Assembly: GCA_026018925.1 (NCBI GenBank)
Contig: JAKSZU010000008.1
Location: 58,822,027-58,886,026, forward strand
Direction: 5' to 3'
Length of the DNA: 64,000 bases
DNA from: Tupaia tana
Lineage: Eukaryota; Chordata; Mammalia; Scandentia; Tupaiidae
This document shows, piece by piece, positions 1-11,924 of the stretch. A model generated the notes under the pieces. It had not been told where the DNA came from. It saw only the letters and a program-made list of their open reading frames with translations, and searched no databases. Both the position numbers and the translations under genes were made by a program. Positions within the stretch are counted from its first letter, which is position 1, and the number at the start of each line of letters is the position of its first letter.

Positions 1-39
1 GTAAAGGAAGATACACAGCTCAGCCTCAATCACACTGTC

Positions 40-267
40 ATTAGCATGCTGAACTACAGTGCTGGGATTCACACGGCAGACCACGGGTTCAGATCCCCAG
101 TCTGGCTGACCTGAAACATGCTGGACATGTGTGCATGTGCCCAAGATCCTGACAAGCTGGAGGGCTGTTAAACCCTGCACATGGAGAGCCAGCTCCCACA
201 TGACCAACCGCGGTTCAAATCCTGGCCATCTTGTAGCTTGAAAAACACACTGGGTGCGTGTGTGTGT

Positions 268-310
<43 letters not shown>

Positions 311-428
311 CATGCCCAAAATCCTGATGGAGAGTGAAGGAAAAAGAATTTTGGAGTAACTTTGTCCCATTGCTGGGGTCAGGGAGTGCGCTCTCCCTCT
401 CTTCTCTTTCTGTCTCTCTCTTTTTAAT
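40..428 (+). repeat. Two abutting tRNA-type SINE pieces with (GT)n
   Basis: A 5' SINE piece (about 40-150) is followed by a second copy (about 175-428) with the usual order: head, cccaaaatcctga block, CT-rich tail. A GT-rich microsatellite at about 258-308 lies in the GTGTG part of the second copy. Both copies are diverged. Confidence 0.7.
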
Positions 429-967
429 CAGTCCATGTGTTCCCTAGTAATGAAAAAAGATGCTATAAAAATAAATAAATATGGGGCAAACTGAAATAAT
501 GATGGTTTGGGGACTAATTAGAGTGAAACAAACTTACTTGACCTTGACACTTAGAAATTGCTTCCCCAGGAGTTAATTTGAGTAACACTCATTTGAACTC
601 CAGTTAGTAAAATGAAGTTTTCTGAAGTTCTCTTCTCGCTAATTGTTTCCACTGGGAATAGTTCCATGATCTGACATTGTAACAGCTCTAAATTTTAGAC
701 TTACTGACAAAGCATGGAAGACCCAACTCCAGTTACAGAACCACCTGTAAATGCTGTGAACCCTGACCATGTAAATAAAATATGGTCGATAGACATATGG
801 AGGAGGCGGGTAGGTAAGGTAGGGCCTGGAAGATCCTCTTTCAACCTAGCAGAGAATGAAGCGGAGGTGAGACCTGAGACTGCTCAGTTGTCATAGATGC
901 GAGTCAAGTACTATTGTCAAAAATTGCAAATCACTATTTACAAACTTATGGTTTAGAATTTTGGAGG

Positions 968-1233
968 TTAGGATCAGCATAATGGTTAATGTTTAGACTC
1001 CCACATGGCCAACTGCAGTTCGAGTCCCAGACCCAGTGGCTTAAAACTCATGCCAGACACATGTGCATGCATGCTCAAAATCCCCAAAGGAGAATGGAAG
1101 GGAAAGGATTGTGGCGTGGCCAGTCCCCCTGGTGGGAAGGTGATTTCTCACTTTCTGTCTCTCTGGTGTGAGCATGAACCCTATAGCAAATATCTCTTAA
1201 AAAAAAAAAAAAAAAGAAAGAAAGAAAAGAAAA
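968..1233 (+). repeat. tRNA-type SINE, main family
   Basis: Full-length copy with head, GTTCGAGTCC-type B box near 1017-1027, CCCTATAGCAAA end and A-rich tail. The flanks agaattttggag and agaattgtggag look like the target-site duplication. Confidence 0.85.
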
Positions 1234-1524
1234 GAATTGTGGAGTAATTACCAAAAACTAAAGATAGATAAAATTAAAAATCACTATTCCAAAGACTGAG
1301 CTGAGGGAGATACAAGATGTTTATTTTCCATTTGATACTTTATTGTTTCCATTCCTGATATGTGTTGTTCTTTTAATAAAGATAAAAATAATGAAATGAT
1401 AATATTAATATCTTAAATTGAAGTTTGAAATAAAATTCTAAAAAAATGTAATTATTTAAAATGAACAAATATAAATTCATTATTTGGATTTTCCTAACAA
1501 TAGATGAAGTTTTCCTTGATCAGG

Positions 1525-1690
1525 GTGGAAAGTAACAGAAAAAGACTGGACTTTGGAGTCAAATGGAGTTGGGCTTGAATTCCAGTTTAGCACTCACCTA
1601 ATAAAGTGATCTTGGGCTTAATTTGCCAGTCTCTCCCAAGCCTCAATTTCATCAGTCACAAAACAGTGAAAAAAATTGAGCTTCAAGCAT
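1525..1690 (+). repeat. MIR SINE
   Basis: Shows the typical MIR core: a loss of one residue from 'gactttggagtc', then the 'ttgaattccagttt' and 'cctcaatttc' blocks. Old mammalian element. Confidence 0.7.
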
Positions 1691-1699
1691 TATGACAAT

Positions 1700-1887
1700 C
1701 TAACAATATATTTTACTTATTTCATTTCATTTATTATTGTTTTTTAAAATTTGCTATAGGGCACATGCACTCATCAGAAAGAGAGAGAGAAAGGCAAAGT
1801 GAGAAAGCAAGCGGCCAGGTCTGGGACTTGAACCTCTGTCAGCCATGTAAGAGTCCAGCTCCCCAATCACCATGCTGCCTGCTAGCC
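1700..1887 (-). repeat. Short-form SINE (minus)
   Basis: Short subtype without the middle block: GAGAAAGCAAG, then the B-box complement and 'tgctgcctgctagccc' at the head. Target duplication cattatgacaat on both sides. Confidence 0.8.
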
Positions 1888-2139
1888 CTCATTATGACAA
1901 TTTTTAAACAAGGTAATACATATTAAAATATAAAGTAAAACCTAAAATGAGATAATAGATATTAAAATACTGTTACGTGCTGAGCACATATTAAACCCTC
2001 AGACAATGTTGAGTGTTATAATCACTCTTATCCTGCTCTCTTCTGTGTACATAGTTGGCGACTGAACATAAAATCCACTTTAATAACATTGTATTTCCAG
2101 GTTACTACAATAGAGGCGATCAATAATTGGCTATCCTTT

Positions 2140-2282
2140 GTGCCTGCTGGGGTGCTGATTCTCAGATGCTAATATGCACTGGAATCACCAGGGGTTCTGG
2201 TTGTAAGAGCACACTGATTCAGTGGGTCTTGGACAGGGTCCAAGGTTTTGGATGTCTAAGGAGCTCCCAGGCACTGTCAATA
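2140..2282 (+). repeat. MER5-type DNA transposon fragment
   Basis: Contains 'ggaatcaccaggggttctgg' and 'ctgattcagtgggtct', typical of MER5/Charlie remnants. The SINE and CTT tract that follow are inserted in or beside it. Confidence 0.6.
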
Positions 2283-2693
2283 GATGCTGCATTCTTCTTC
2301 TTCTTCTTCTTCCTCCTCCTCCTCCTCCTCCTCCTCCTCCTCTTCTCTTCTTCTTCTTCTCTTCTTCTTCTCCTCCTCCTCCTCCTCCTCTTCTCTTCTT
2401 CTTCTTCTCTTCTTCTTCTCCTCCTCCTCCTCTTCTCTTCTTCTTCTCTTCTTCTTCTTCTTCTCCTCCTCCTCCTCCTCTTCCTCTTTTTCTTCTTCTT
2501 CTTCTTCTTCTTCTTCTTCTTCTTCTTCTTCTTCTTCTCCTTCTTCTTCTTCTTCTTCGTGTTTTTTTTTTTCTTTGTTGTTCTTTGGTTTTGTTTTGTT
2601 TTGTTTCATGCCACCACTAGGGTACTCAAACAGCATAGGCAGGCATGTGGGATCCAGCCGCCTTCACCATGGGGCCACCAACTGGCCCTGGGG
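2283..2693 (-). repeat. SINE with a giant (CTT/CCT)n tract
   Basis: The stretch 2292-2558 is an unbroken 267-nt pyrimidine run of CTT, TCC and TTCTC units. It abuts a minus-strand SINE head (about 2600-2693), so the tract lies where the SINE A-rich tail would be. A gctgcat sequence on each side fits a target duplication. The long Ser/Leu/Glu ORFs here come only from the repeat. Confidence 0.8.
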
Positions 2694-3163
2694 GCTGCAT
2701 CCTAGGGACCACACTGTGTGTCAAAACCCTACCAGGTAGACTAGGCTACCCAAAGCATTTACAGAGGAGAAACTTTCATAGGATAAATCTGTAAGGCTGA
2801 ATAATCTTATTTAAGAAGATAACGATTAATAGATCGAACTGCTCTGTTTTGTTCAGAAAGCGTGCTAGGAAAGGTAGTGCAGACAGGGTGAGATGAGGAA
2901 AAAGGTCAGTGTGGTCCACCAGCTCCTGTACTCTCCACTCCCCAGGGATCCGTCCTTGAGTCTGATGATGCCGTCTCTGTGGGAGCAGTCTGGCAGTTTC
3001 TGTCCAACCCTCCTGTTCCCTCCAGGCTCCTGCTTGATCACATGGCTTGGTCACGTGCCAGGGTTCACATACAAGGGGTGGGAAATCTCTCACACTAATT
3101 GATTCTGGAGCTCTGCTGCCTCCTTGACAATTGTGCATTAGGGTATTTTCACAAGTACTATTA

Positions 3164-3231
3164 CTGGGTCATCAGAAAAGTCATGCTGTATTTTTCTATG
3201 CAAAAATATCATGACTTTTGCAATGACCCAA
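3164..3231. mobile_element. Palindromic mariner-type MITE, copy 1
   Basis: About 68 bp with ends ctgggtcatc and gatgaccca-like arms (one arm differs). The arms pair over almost the whole length around a central TTTTTCTATGCAAAAA. Flanked by TA on both sides. Related copies are at 54222-54291 and 57181-57245. Confidence 0.75.
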
Positions 3232-3389
3232 TACAATACGTAAGTCTGACTAAACTGGAACATTGGGAGTCACATTTTAAATATCCATATTCATAATCCT
3301 TTGGGAGAGGAATTGAGCAATATCCAAAAATCTACAGGTGCATTTACCCTTTAAAGCACTTCCAGGAACCTACTTTGAAGATACTGTTT

Positions 3390-4140
3390 TGTAGTAGGCC
3401 AAATATTGATGCTCCAAAGATATTTGCATTCTAATTCCTGTAATATCTTGGCAAGAGGGAATTTACAGGTGCAATGAAGTCGAGAGACCTTGAGTGAGAA
3501 GATTACGCTGGATTAATCAGGTGGGTTCAGCATAACCCAAGGATCCATTAAGTGGAAGAGAGAGGCAAAAGAGGAGGCTACACTGAATGACATAAAGGCT
3601 TCCCACCACTGCTGTCTTTTTTTTTTTTTTTTTTTTTTTTTTTGGAGAGGTTTTTGCTATAGGGTGCGTGCGCTTGCCAGACAGAGAGAGACATAGAGAC
3701 AGAAAGCGAGAAATCACCCCCTGGGGGGGGTGGTCACGCTGCAATCCCTTCTTCTCCATTCTCTTCTCGGGATCTTGGGCACGCATGCACACGTGCCAGG
3801 CATGAGTTTTAAGCCACCGGGTCCAGGACACGAACTGCGGTTGACTACGTGGGAGTCCAGCGACATAGCCATTACTCTAACTGCTGGTTCCCACCACTGT
3901 TGTCTTTGAAGATGGAGAAACAGGCCATGAGTCAAGGAATGCTGTGGCCTCCAGAAGCTGGGCAGGGTAAGGACACAGATTCCTCCCTAGAGCCTCCACA
4001 AAGTAATACAGCTCTGATTTTAGACCACTGTGAACTATTTCAGACTTTTGACCTCCAAAATTGGAAGATAATAAACTTGAGTTCTTTCAGGCCACTAAGT
4101 TTTGGGTAAATTGTTACAGCAGCTGCAGAAAATGGACACA
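3390..4140 (+). mobile_element. Old LTR (MaLR-like), interrupted by a SINE
   Basis: Resembles the mammalian LTR consensus in which 'gatgctccaaagat', 'ttacaggtgcaatgaagtc', 'tttgaagatggag', 'acctccaaaattg', 'aataaactt' and 'ggccactaagttt' occur in order. The family name is from memory. The SINE at 3618-3887 splits it. Confidence 0.6.
3618..3887 (-). repeat. tRNA-type SINE, young subtype (minus)
   Basis: Full-length minus copy: poly-T, TTTTTGCTATAGGG, GAGAAATCACC, CAATCCCTTCTTCTCC, B-box complement, head 'taactgctgg'. Target duplication tcccaccactgYtgtctt lies at about 3600 and 3889, inside the older LTR. Confidence 0.92.
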
Positions 4141-4580
4141 TCTTCCATAAATAGGAAACAGGTATGCATAGGTCATCAGTGTGGTTTTACTTGTAACAGC
4201 TACAGATTTAAAGACGGGACTAGTTGAATAAGTACAAGGACATATTCAGCACCTGGAAAAAAGAATGAGGATAACCTCTACAGCTAACGTGGGCTGACCT
4301 CCAGGACATATTTTCAAGTGGGGAAAAAAAAAGTATAAAACGCTGTGTATAGTATGCTACTATGGTGTAAGAAAGAAGGACAAATAGAATATTCATGGAT
4401 TCCTACTTGGTAAGAAGAAATCTGTAAAAACAGGCCTGAAATAAAGTAAGAAAAGTAATTTCTTGGACAGTGTAGGGAGAAGGAGCAAGACGAGAAAATA
4501 AGACTTCCCTGAATATCTTTTATATATCATTTTGACTTTTGAACCATGTAAATGTTTTGCATATTCAAGAAATTAAATTA

Positions 4581-4745
4581 GGGCCAACAGGGTATGGAGA
4601 TTAAGGTGATTGGATTCCACATGGCCAATTTTGCAGTTCAGGTCCCGACCTGGCAGCTTGAAAAACATGCTGGGCACTTGTGCACAAGTGCCCAAAATCC
4701 CAAGAGGAGAATGGAAGAGAAGGGATTACATGGACTCTATGGAAA
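4581..4745 (+). repeat. SINE, main family, 3'-shortened
   Basis: Starts 'gggccaacagggtatgg' and runs to 'agaagggatta', then a short A-rich end. The CT-rich tail is lacking. Confidence 0.75.
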
Positions 4746-4829
4746 AAAATTAATTAATTCTTAAAATAATTTTAAATAAAATTTAAATGTTCATGTTTAA
4801 ATTTAAGAGTATTTTTTGACCTAGGTTTG

Positions 4830-5060
4830 GTGGCACAAGCAGTAGGGCCACCAAGTGCAGCATTGGAAGCCACATGGCTGACTGTGAGCTTGGATCCCTG
4901 GGTGGGTTGTCTTAGAATACACTGGGGCTACCCAAGGTCCTGACAAGCTGAAGGGCTAGGGGAGGGGGACCGCCAGATGACAAGGCTGTTAAGGATGCCT
5001 GTCTTTTTTTCTGTCTCTCACACACGAATGTCTCTTTATCATAAATAAAATAAACTAAAA
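4830..5060 (+). repeat. SINE, diverged 'gacaagctgaagggc' subtype
   Basis: Head 'ttggtggcacaagcagtagg', then 'gtcctgacaagctgaagggc', CT-rich block, and 'ataaataaaataaac' tail. It shares blocks with the first SINE piece at the window start. Confidence 0.65.
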
Positions 5061-5321
5061 AATAGTTGTCTGCCTATGATCAATATTCTAAAATCTCTAG
5101 ACTTTTACTCTGCTCCTGATAGAATTCTATCCCAAAGCAAAACAAATACCAAAGATTAAGAAACTGCTTCCTGACAAATCTGACAAAACCACAGCGTGAT
5201 AGTAAGTTAGGACTGACCATTTATGCTGATTTCACAGTTTCTTAAATCTTATTCTGACAGAGACCTGGTACACAATTTACATAGCAGATGATGAGCAACC
5301 AATTCCACGAGGTGGGCGACA

Positions 5322-5335
5322 CTGCCATCTGGTGG
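5322..5335 (-). promoter_or_regulatory. Candidate CTCF site
   Basis: The reverse complement reads CCACCAGATGGCAG, which fits every position of the core CCASYAGRKGGCRS. It lies in non-repeat DPYS intron sequence. Binding is inferred from the motif only. Confidence 0.45.
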
Positions 5336-5489
5336 TAGAAACCTAATACTATAACTTTAAAATTGCAGTATTTTCTATGACAAGAGTTTGGGGAGAAGTG
5401 ATAAAAATGGCTGCCCATAAGATCGTATTAACTCCTGTATGAAATTAAACTGGCTCTAACCACAAAATATTGATGAATTACATTTTAAA

Positions 5490-5754
5490 AGATTCTTTCC
5501 TTTATTCATGATAGATTGGATGTGCTCCTGCACAAGTGAGCATAAGAGAGAGCGAGCGAGAGAGAGCAACACCCCCACAGGGTCTGGCTACACTATGACC
5601 CCTTCCTCCAGTCAGTCCTCTAATCTGTCGGGGCTTGGGCACTTGTGCCCACTGTGTTTCAGGTAGACCAGGATGGGGATTTGAACCTCTGTTACTATGT
5701 GGGATCCAGTTTCTCTAGAGCAGCACAGTACCTCTGCACCACACAGCCAGTCCT
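5490..5754 (-). repeat. SINE, 'ggatcc-head' subtype (minus)
   Basis: Contains 'ttattcatgatag', GAGAGAGAGCAAC, 'gtgggatccagtttctct' and 'acagccagtcc' head complement. Imperfect target duplication gatgRattacattttWW on both sides. Confidence 0.8.
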
Positions 5755-6154
5755 TGATGGATTACATTTTTTAAGTGCATACGACGTGCATGAAATTCTT
5801 TCTGAGCTTTCATGCAACAAGAAGTAATTTTGACAAATATTTTTTAGTATTAATATAGACAAGCCCAGCCATTTTCATAGTGTTTGTAATGTATGTTATA
5901 AAACATATAGAACAGTTTCGGTAAAACAGAACAACAACAACGGCAACAAAAGAAACAGCAGGATGATTTATAAGACTGTCTCTGATAATTTGGGTTCTTA
6001 AAAATGATGATGGAAGGTACCAGAGGTCTAGAATCATTGGATAAAATGCACCGCATTTGCATTCCATCCCTCTTTTACCGCCACTGGCAAATAAATGAGA
6101 TGATTTCTCTGCTCCTTCCTTATCAAAAATAGATTTCCTTTCCCTTTGTCTTTT

Positions 6155-6400
6155 CTTTTTAAAAATGTTCAGGGTCATGTGCACTTGCCAGAGAAACAGG
6201 GAAAAAAAGAAGGAAAAAGTACCCTCAATGGGGTGTGGTGACAAAATACTCCTTTCTCCTCCATTTCTCATGCTGTCGCTGTTGGTATTCTGGGCACACA
6301 TGCACATGTGTGTTTTTCAAAGCGCTGGGGCCAAGATTTAAGGCCTACCGGCAGCCGTGTGAGTTCCAGCTTCTTTAACCACTAGGCCATAGGGCCGGCC
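6155..6400 (-). repeat. SINE, 'gggccggccc-head' subtype (minus)
   Basis: Ends in 'accactaggccatagggccggccc', the complement of a tRNA-like head 'ggccggccc...ggcctagtggtt'. The middle and the A/T tail (about 6155-6170) are recognisable. Confidence 0.78.
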
Positions 6401-6927
6401 CAATTTTGTTTTTCTTTTATGATGACTATTTCTGTACTAGATTGTACGAGAGAACTGTGGCAATCGATAGGGTAAAAATAACTTTGGTTTTTAAATCTTT
6501 TAAAAAAACTCATCATAAAAATACTATTTGGATAATTGCTTCAATCTGTTCCAACACCCAAGTTGCTGTTAGACTAATCAGTTGAACTCAAAAACATTAG
6601 ATGAACATCGGTTATGTGCCCCTCACTGCCCTGACAGGAACTGGAGGGATAGCAGGAACTCCTAAAAGACAGAGAAGCTGCTTTAAAATGCACTGACCCA
6701 AATCAAAGTAAAATCAAGCTGAATAAACTGGCCAGCTCTCCTTTCGCCATCAGATTGAAGTGGTACTGAGCGTGGGAGCACGCGGCTGAAGAAACAGCTT
6801 AAGGTTTCAGGGATGGAGAAGAAATAACTGGAAGGAAGGGACACAGGCATGAAGAGGAGAAAAAAGAAAAAAAGAAAAAAGAAAGAAAAAAGGCCACGCA
6901 CGAGGAAGAAAGAAAATAGGGTGCTTA

Positions 6928-7194
<267 letters not shown>

Positions 7195-7379
7195 CTAAAA
7201 AGACAGCGAGGACGTAAGAGACTGCAGGAACGTGAACACGCGCCAGGGAGGTTTACGAATGGCAGTTATCTTTGTGTAGATGAAATGCAGTGCCGGTTTT
7301 AGATCTGTTAGGTACAGGTGTGTGTGTGTATGGATGTGTGTTTAACAGTGTGTGTTTAATAAAGTAGTTTTAATATTCT

Positions 7380-7632
7380 TTTTTCTTTCTTTTTTTTTTT
7401 TTTTGGAGAGATTTTTGCTATAGGGCATGTATGTGCACTCACCAGAGAGAGAGAGAGAGACAGAAAGTAAGAAATCATCCCTTAAGGGATGCAATCCCTT
7501 CTCCTCCAGTCTCCTCTTGGGATTTTGGGCACACTAGCACATGTGCCTGGCATAAGTTTTAAGCTACCAGGTCTGGGACTCGAACCACAATTGGTTACAT
7601 GGGAGTCCATTATGCCAAATGCTGGTCTCGAT
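7380..7632 (-). repeat. tRNA-type SINE (minus)
   Basis: Full-length minus copy from poly-T to head 'atgctggtctcg'. Exact target duplication agttttaatattct at 7366-7379 and 7633-7646. Confidence 0.92.
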
Positions 7633-7748
7633 AGTTTTAATATTCTGATGTTAACTCTCCATATGCATATTTTATCATCAAATTATTTTGATTGTAAAGG
7701 TGAAAAAGATGCGAGGTTAGTGCTAATCACATTCTTTGTAAAGAAATA

Positions 7749-7985
7749 GGGTCAGCCTGTAGCCAAGATCCTACAAGGCTGTCCACAGTTTGAATCCTGA
7801 CCCTCACAGCTTGAAAAAGCACACAGGGTACGTGTATTTGTGTGCCTAAAATCCCAACAGGATGGAGAAATGGAGAAGAAAGGGTTGTGATGTGACCTTG
7901 CCCCATTTGGGGGTGGGCGGGTGCTTTTCCCCTACTTCTCTCTCCCTCTGGCCACTGCATGTACCCTCTGGAAATTAAAAAAAGA
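7749..7985 (+). repeat. SINE, 'ctctggcaatt-tail' subtype
   Basis: Head 'gggtcagcctgtagccaag', middle 'cctaaaatcccaacagg', 'gatggagaaatggagaag', end 'ccctctggaaattaaaaaaag'. Flanks gtaaagaaat and aaaaagaaat. Confidence 0.82.
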
Positions 7986-7990
7986 AATGT

Positions 7991-8250
7991 CCTTTTTTTG
8001 TTTACTTGTGTTTAGAGGTTTTTGCCTTAGGGCATGTGTGCTTGCTGGAGAGCGAGAGACAGAGACAGTGAGAAATCACCCCCCAAGCCCAGGAAGGATG
8101 GCCATGTTGCAATCCCTTCTCCTCCATTCTCCTCCCGGGAACTTGGGCACACATGCCCGGCGTGATGTTCAAGTCATGGGGCCAGGACTCCAACACCAAC
8201 TGGCCATGTGAGAGTCCAGTGACATAACCGCTATGCCATCTGCTGGTCCC
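7991..8250 (-). repeat. tRNA-type SINE (minus) with CTCF-like head
   Basis: Minus copy that abuts the preceding plus copy, so the two form an inverted pair. The head complement at 8234-8246 reads CCAGCAGATGGCA, a full CTCF-core match. Confidence 0.88.
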
Positions 8251-8279
8251 AAGATGTCCATATTTAAGACTTAATATTG

Positions 8280-8372
8280 GTACACATAAAGAAAAGAAAA
8301 GAAAATGGAAGAGAAGAAAACGAAAAGGAAAGGAAAGGAAAGAAGGCAAGGCAAGGCAAGGCAAGGCAAGAC
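8280..8372. repeat. A/G-rich and (GGCAA)n simple repeats
   Basis: AAAAG and GGAAA units, then about five GGCAA units at 8345-8370. Confidence 0.9.
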
Positions 8373-8504
8373 CATAGATTCTCATTGAAGTGACTTATTT
8401 GAATATATTATGTAATTAGACCTACATTCCCCCGCCCCCAACTGGCTCCTGAATTCAACCTGCTACATGGTATTGAACCACTTATTTTCTTTGTCCAAAA
8501 TTGT

Positions 8505-8665
8505 ATTTCTTCCTTTCAAAGAAGGCAGAAAGTCAAGACTCGGAGAGGTGGGATGACCTGCTCGGTGTTATGCAGCTAAGAAGTGCGAGAGTTGAATTGA
8601 AAGCCTGGTCTAGCCTGTTCGGTTTTACAGCCCATGCTCTCTTCCATTACTCCCCACTGCCTCCT
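8505..8665 (+). repeat. MIR SINE
   Basis: Contains 'agactcggagaggtg', 'atgcagctaagaagtg', 'gttgaattgaaagcctggtct' and 'gcccatgctctcttccattac', in MIR order. Confidence 0.75.
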
Positions 8666-9022
8666 GGCCACTCAGCCTCAATCTCACTCACTTTAATGGG
8701 ACTTGAGCCTAGGGAGAGAAAAAAAAAATCAGCTAATATAAAGGGTAAGAGACAGCTCTTTAAATCTTGCAGATGGTGTACCCTTCAGGCATTAATAATG
8801 GAACTAACATGAGAAATAAATATCATCTAGATTCCTCCAGCGCACATTTTAATACCCAGTTCTGAAAAGAGTAGGGATTTAAACAGCTACCTAATACACT
8901 GCTTAAGTCATCCGATTACACTGATGTCCACACTTTGGCATTCCGAACCAGCAGCCTGAGCTACTAAAAAACAACGATGACAGTGCTAGGGGACAGAAAG
9001 AAGAGCATTCGTGTTTTTCTTA

Positions 9023-9451
<429 letters not shown>

Positions 9452-9611
9452 CTAAAAGAGAACAAAAACAGTATGTCACTCTTCTATTTAAATGATCATT
9501 TCCACATTCTCCAAAATGCATTTGGAGAATGCTGAGTTCCAGAAAAATATGATTAAGGCCTTGATCTTTCCCAGGTCATCCCCACTCCATCTGATAAATT
9601 GCCGCAATATG

Positions 9612-9815
9612 GTATTTTTTTTAATGCTAGAGGATGTGTGTGCATGCACTAGAAAAAGAGAGAGAGAGAAGCAAGGTGAAAGAAAGCACTCTCTAACAAG
9701 GCCAAGTTACACCGCCGTAGTTCCCCTGTGAGGCTTTGATGAGGCTGGGACTCAAATCCTGGTCAGCCACATGGGATCCAGCTTCCTCTGTGCAGCCATG
9801 CGCAGTAGGGCCTGC
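9612..9815 (-). repeat. SINE (minus), diverged
   Basis: Contains 'gctagaggatgtgtgtgcatgcac', 'gaaagaaagcactct', 'gggactcaaatcctggtcagcc', 'acatgggatccagcttcct', ending 'agtagggcctgcc'. Confidence 0.75.
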
Positions 9816-10347
9816 CCTACATGAAACTTTTAAGTCATGAAAAAATTGGTAGTGTTCCCCAGAGTACTTCATTTCTATACTTAGATATAAACTTGTTTGC
9901 ATTTGTCTCTCAATTGGGGGAAATTATTCTAGAAAATGAAGATAAAGCCATTTGACAGCAACAGCAGCAGTTACAGATCTAGGAGTAAAAGTTAATGTAA
10001 GATAGAGTTCGAGCTTAAATTCGAAAGTGACAGGATGGAAGAGAGTAGAAGATGCAGATCGACCCAGGCTTGCCTGAGAAACCTAGTTTAGCTGTGGAGC
10101 CACACAGTCACCTGGCCTGCCGACCGCTCCTAGGAGGTGAGCACTGGCTGCTCACAAAACTCTGGACCAGTCAGAAGACTCAGGAGCCTCAGGGTTACTA
10201 AGGGTAAGGAGTGAGCTATGATCAAAACTGACTCAGTAATTGCCTTTGTAAGTCCAATTCAAATCTCAGCAAGAATTAAAAATTTCAAAGAAAAGTTAGT
10301 AAATTTGACCAAATAAAACTGGATTTCTATGTATTAAAACACATACA

Positions 10348-10624
10348 CCCGGGACCAGGAGGTGGCATAGTAGTTAAGTCACTGGACTTCCACATAGCCA
10401 ACCGTGATTTAAGTCCTAGACCTGGTGACTTAAAACTCACACTGGGTGCATGTTCATGTGTGCCCAAAATTCCAAGAGGAGAATAGAGGAGAAGGGATTG
10501 TGGTGTGGCCATCCCCCTGGGAGGGTGATTTCTCACTTTCTCTCTCTTTCCATCTCTGTTTCTCCAGTGAGTACCCTATAAGCAAAAATCTCTCCAACAC
10601 ACACACACACGCACACACACATAA
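10348..10624 (+). repeat. tRNA-type SINE with (CA)n tail
   Basis: Head 'cgggaccaggaggtggcatag', full middle, tail 'caaaaatctctccaacacac' passing into a (CA)n run at about 10598-10621. The head has the older GGTGGCA form with one CTCF-core mismatch. Confidence 0.88.
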
Positions 10625-10749
10625 TTAACAAAAAAAAATATAACAAGCACAGGGTTATTGTCCTTAGTTGATAAAAAGATCTTCAACTAGATTTTAAAAA
10701 GAAAAAAGAAAAGAAAAACGACCCAAATAGCTCAGGTGAAAAACATTAC

Positions 10750-11070
10750 AGGCGGAGCATTCCTAACCTGAAAATCCAAAATGCTCCAAAGTGGGAAACT
10801 CTGAGTGCTGTCATGATGCCAGAAGTGGAAAATTCCACACCTGACCTCAAGGGACAGGTCACAGTCAAAATGCAGGAACACAAAAATACTGTATAAAATT
10901 ACATTTGGGCTATGTGTTAAGAGTTGTATATGAAACATAAACAAATTTTGTGTTTAGATTTGGGGACCATCTGCCAGGCAGCTCATGTATGTGCAGATAT
11001 TCTGTAATCTGAAAAAATTCAAAACACTCTGTTTCCAAGCATTTTGGATAAGGGATAGTCGACCCCTACC
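10750..11070. mobile_element. Old Tigger-type DNA transposon (non-autonomous)
   Basis: About 320 bp with related inverted ends ('aaaatccaaaatgctcc' on the left; 'aagcattttggataagggatag' on the right). The interior 'gatgccagaagtggaaaattccacacctgac' type block is known from human Tigger-related repeats. No transposase. Confidence 0.7.
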
Positions 11071-11254
11071 AACAATTCATTTAGTAAATACAACTGAGTA
11101 ATAAACATGTGTTGAAAAAATTAACCTTTCTACTAATTAAAAAGTGCAAAATAAAACAGTGTTATCTTTCTGTTGATTTGTCAAAGTATAAAAATGAGAG
11201 TGATGTTAATTTACTCACTTCTGTCACTATTTATTCCTGTACTCATTTTCATTT

Positions 11255-11455
11255 TTTTCCATCAGGGTACTTTATCACCTGGCACACTCATGCATTCAAT
11301 TGTTGATCGCCTGTCTTCCCCACTAGAATTTCAGCCCCATGAGAGAATGAACTTTGTAACGTTTGTTTGTTTGCTGCCACGTCCTGGAGCAGTGCCTGGT
11401 GCACAGTGGCCGCTCAATAATTATTTGTTAAATGAGTGAATAAATCAACTAACTA
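11255..11455 (+). repeat. L2 LINE 3' end
   Basis: Ends in the familiar 'agcagtgcctggtgcacagtgg' and 'gctcaataattatttgttaaatgagtgaat'. The preceding 'cactagaatttcagccccatgagag' is also L2-like. Confidence 0.8.
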
Positions 11456-11499
11456 ATTAATTAATATAGAAAAAGGAAAGAGGAAAAATGCTAAAATGT

Positions 11500-11670
11500 T
11501 GACAGTGGCCCAGCGATGGTATAAACTCCAGGATGTGCTAAGTGACAACAGCAAGGAGCAGAATGTGTGTAGTGTTGTGTGCAGTGTTTTTCATTTCTTT
11601 TCTCTATTGTTCCAACTTTTCTACAATGAGTATATTATTTTTACAGTCAGGAAAAAGATGCTTTACACGT
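11500..11670 (+). mobile_element. Possible old L1 3' tail
   Basis: The block 'ctccaggatgtgctaagtgacaacagcaagg' and a later 'gagtatattatttttacagtcagg' resemble L1M 3' ends. Weak. Confidence 0.35.
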
Positions 11671-11924
11671 AGTTGGCGTATTCACACAATGGCCTTCGAA
11701 CGGGTATTATGATCTGCCTTGTTTAGATGAGTAGTTATTACTCCGAGAAGAAGAGCATTTTCTGGAGGTGACCTGATCAATGGTCCTGTCATCTACACCA
11801 GGAACAGTCTTACAGACTGGAGGAGGGTAGGCTCTGCTCAGGAGGGGGCTCCCTGCCCAGCAGCAGCAGCCACACCTGCGAGAAACGCAGAATCTCAGGC
11901 CCCCCCTGCCCCTGGCTCACGTGC

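Larger units (their letters stand above)
3290..4580 (+). mobile_element. Old L1 3' end, split by an LTR
   Basis: The part 3290-3390 resembles the end of L1 ORF2 ('aatatccaaaaatctacagg...ccctttaaagcacttccagg'). About 4141-4580 resembles an L1M 3'UTR ('agtataaaacgctgtgtatagtatgctac' type block). The LTR at 3390-4140 separates the two parts. Coding sequence is fully decayed. Confidence 0.65.

Noticed and set aside
2127..2739. Long poly-Ser, poly-Leu/Phe and poly-Glu/Lys ORFs
   Set aside because: They exist only because the CTT/TCC tract has no stop in several frames; no coding signal outside it.
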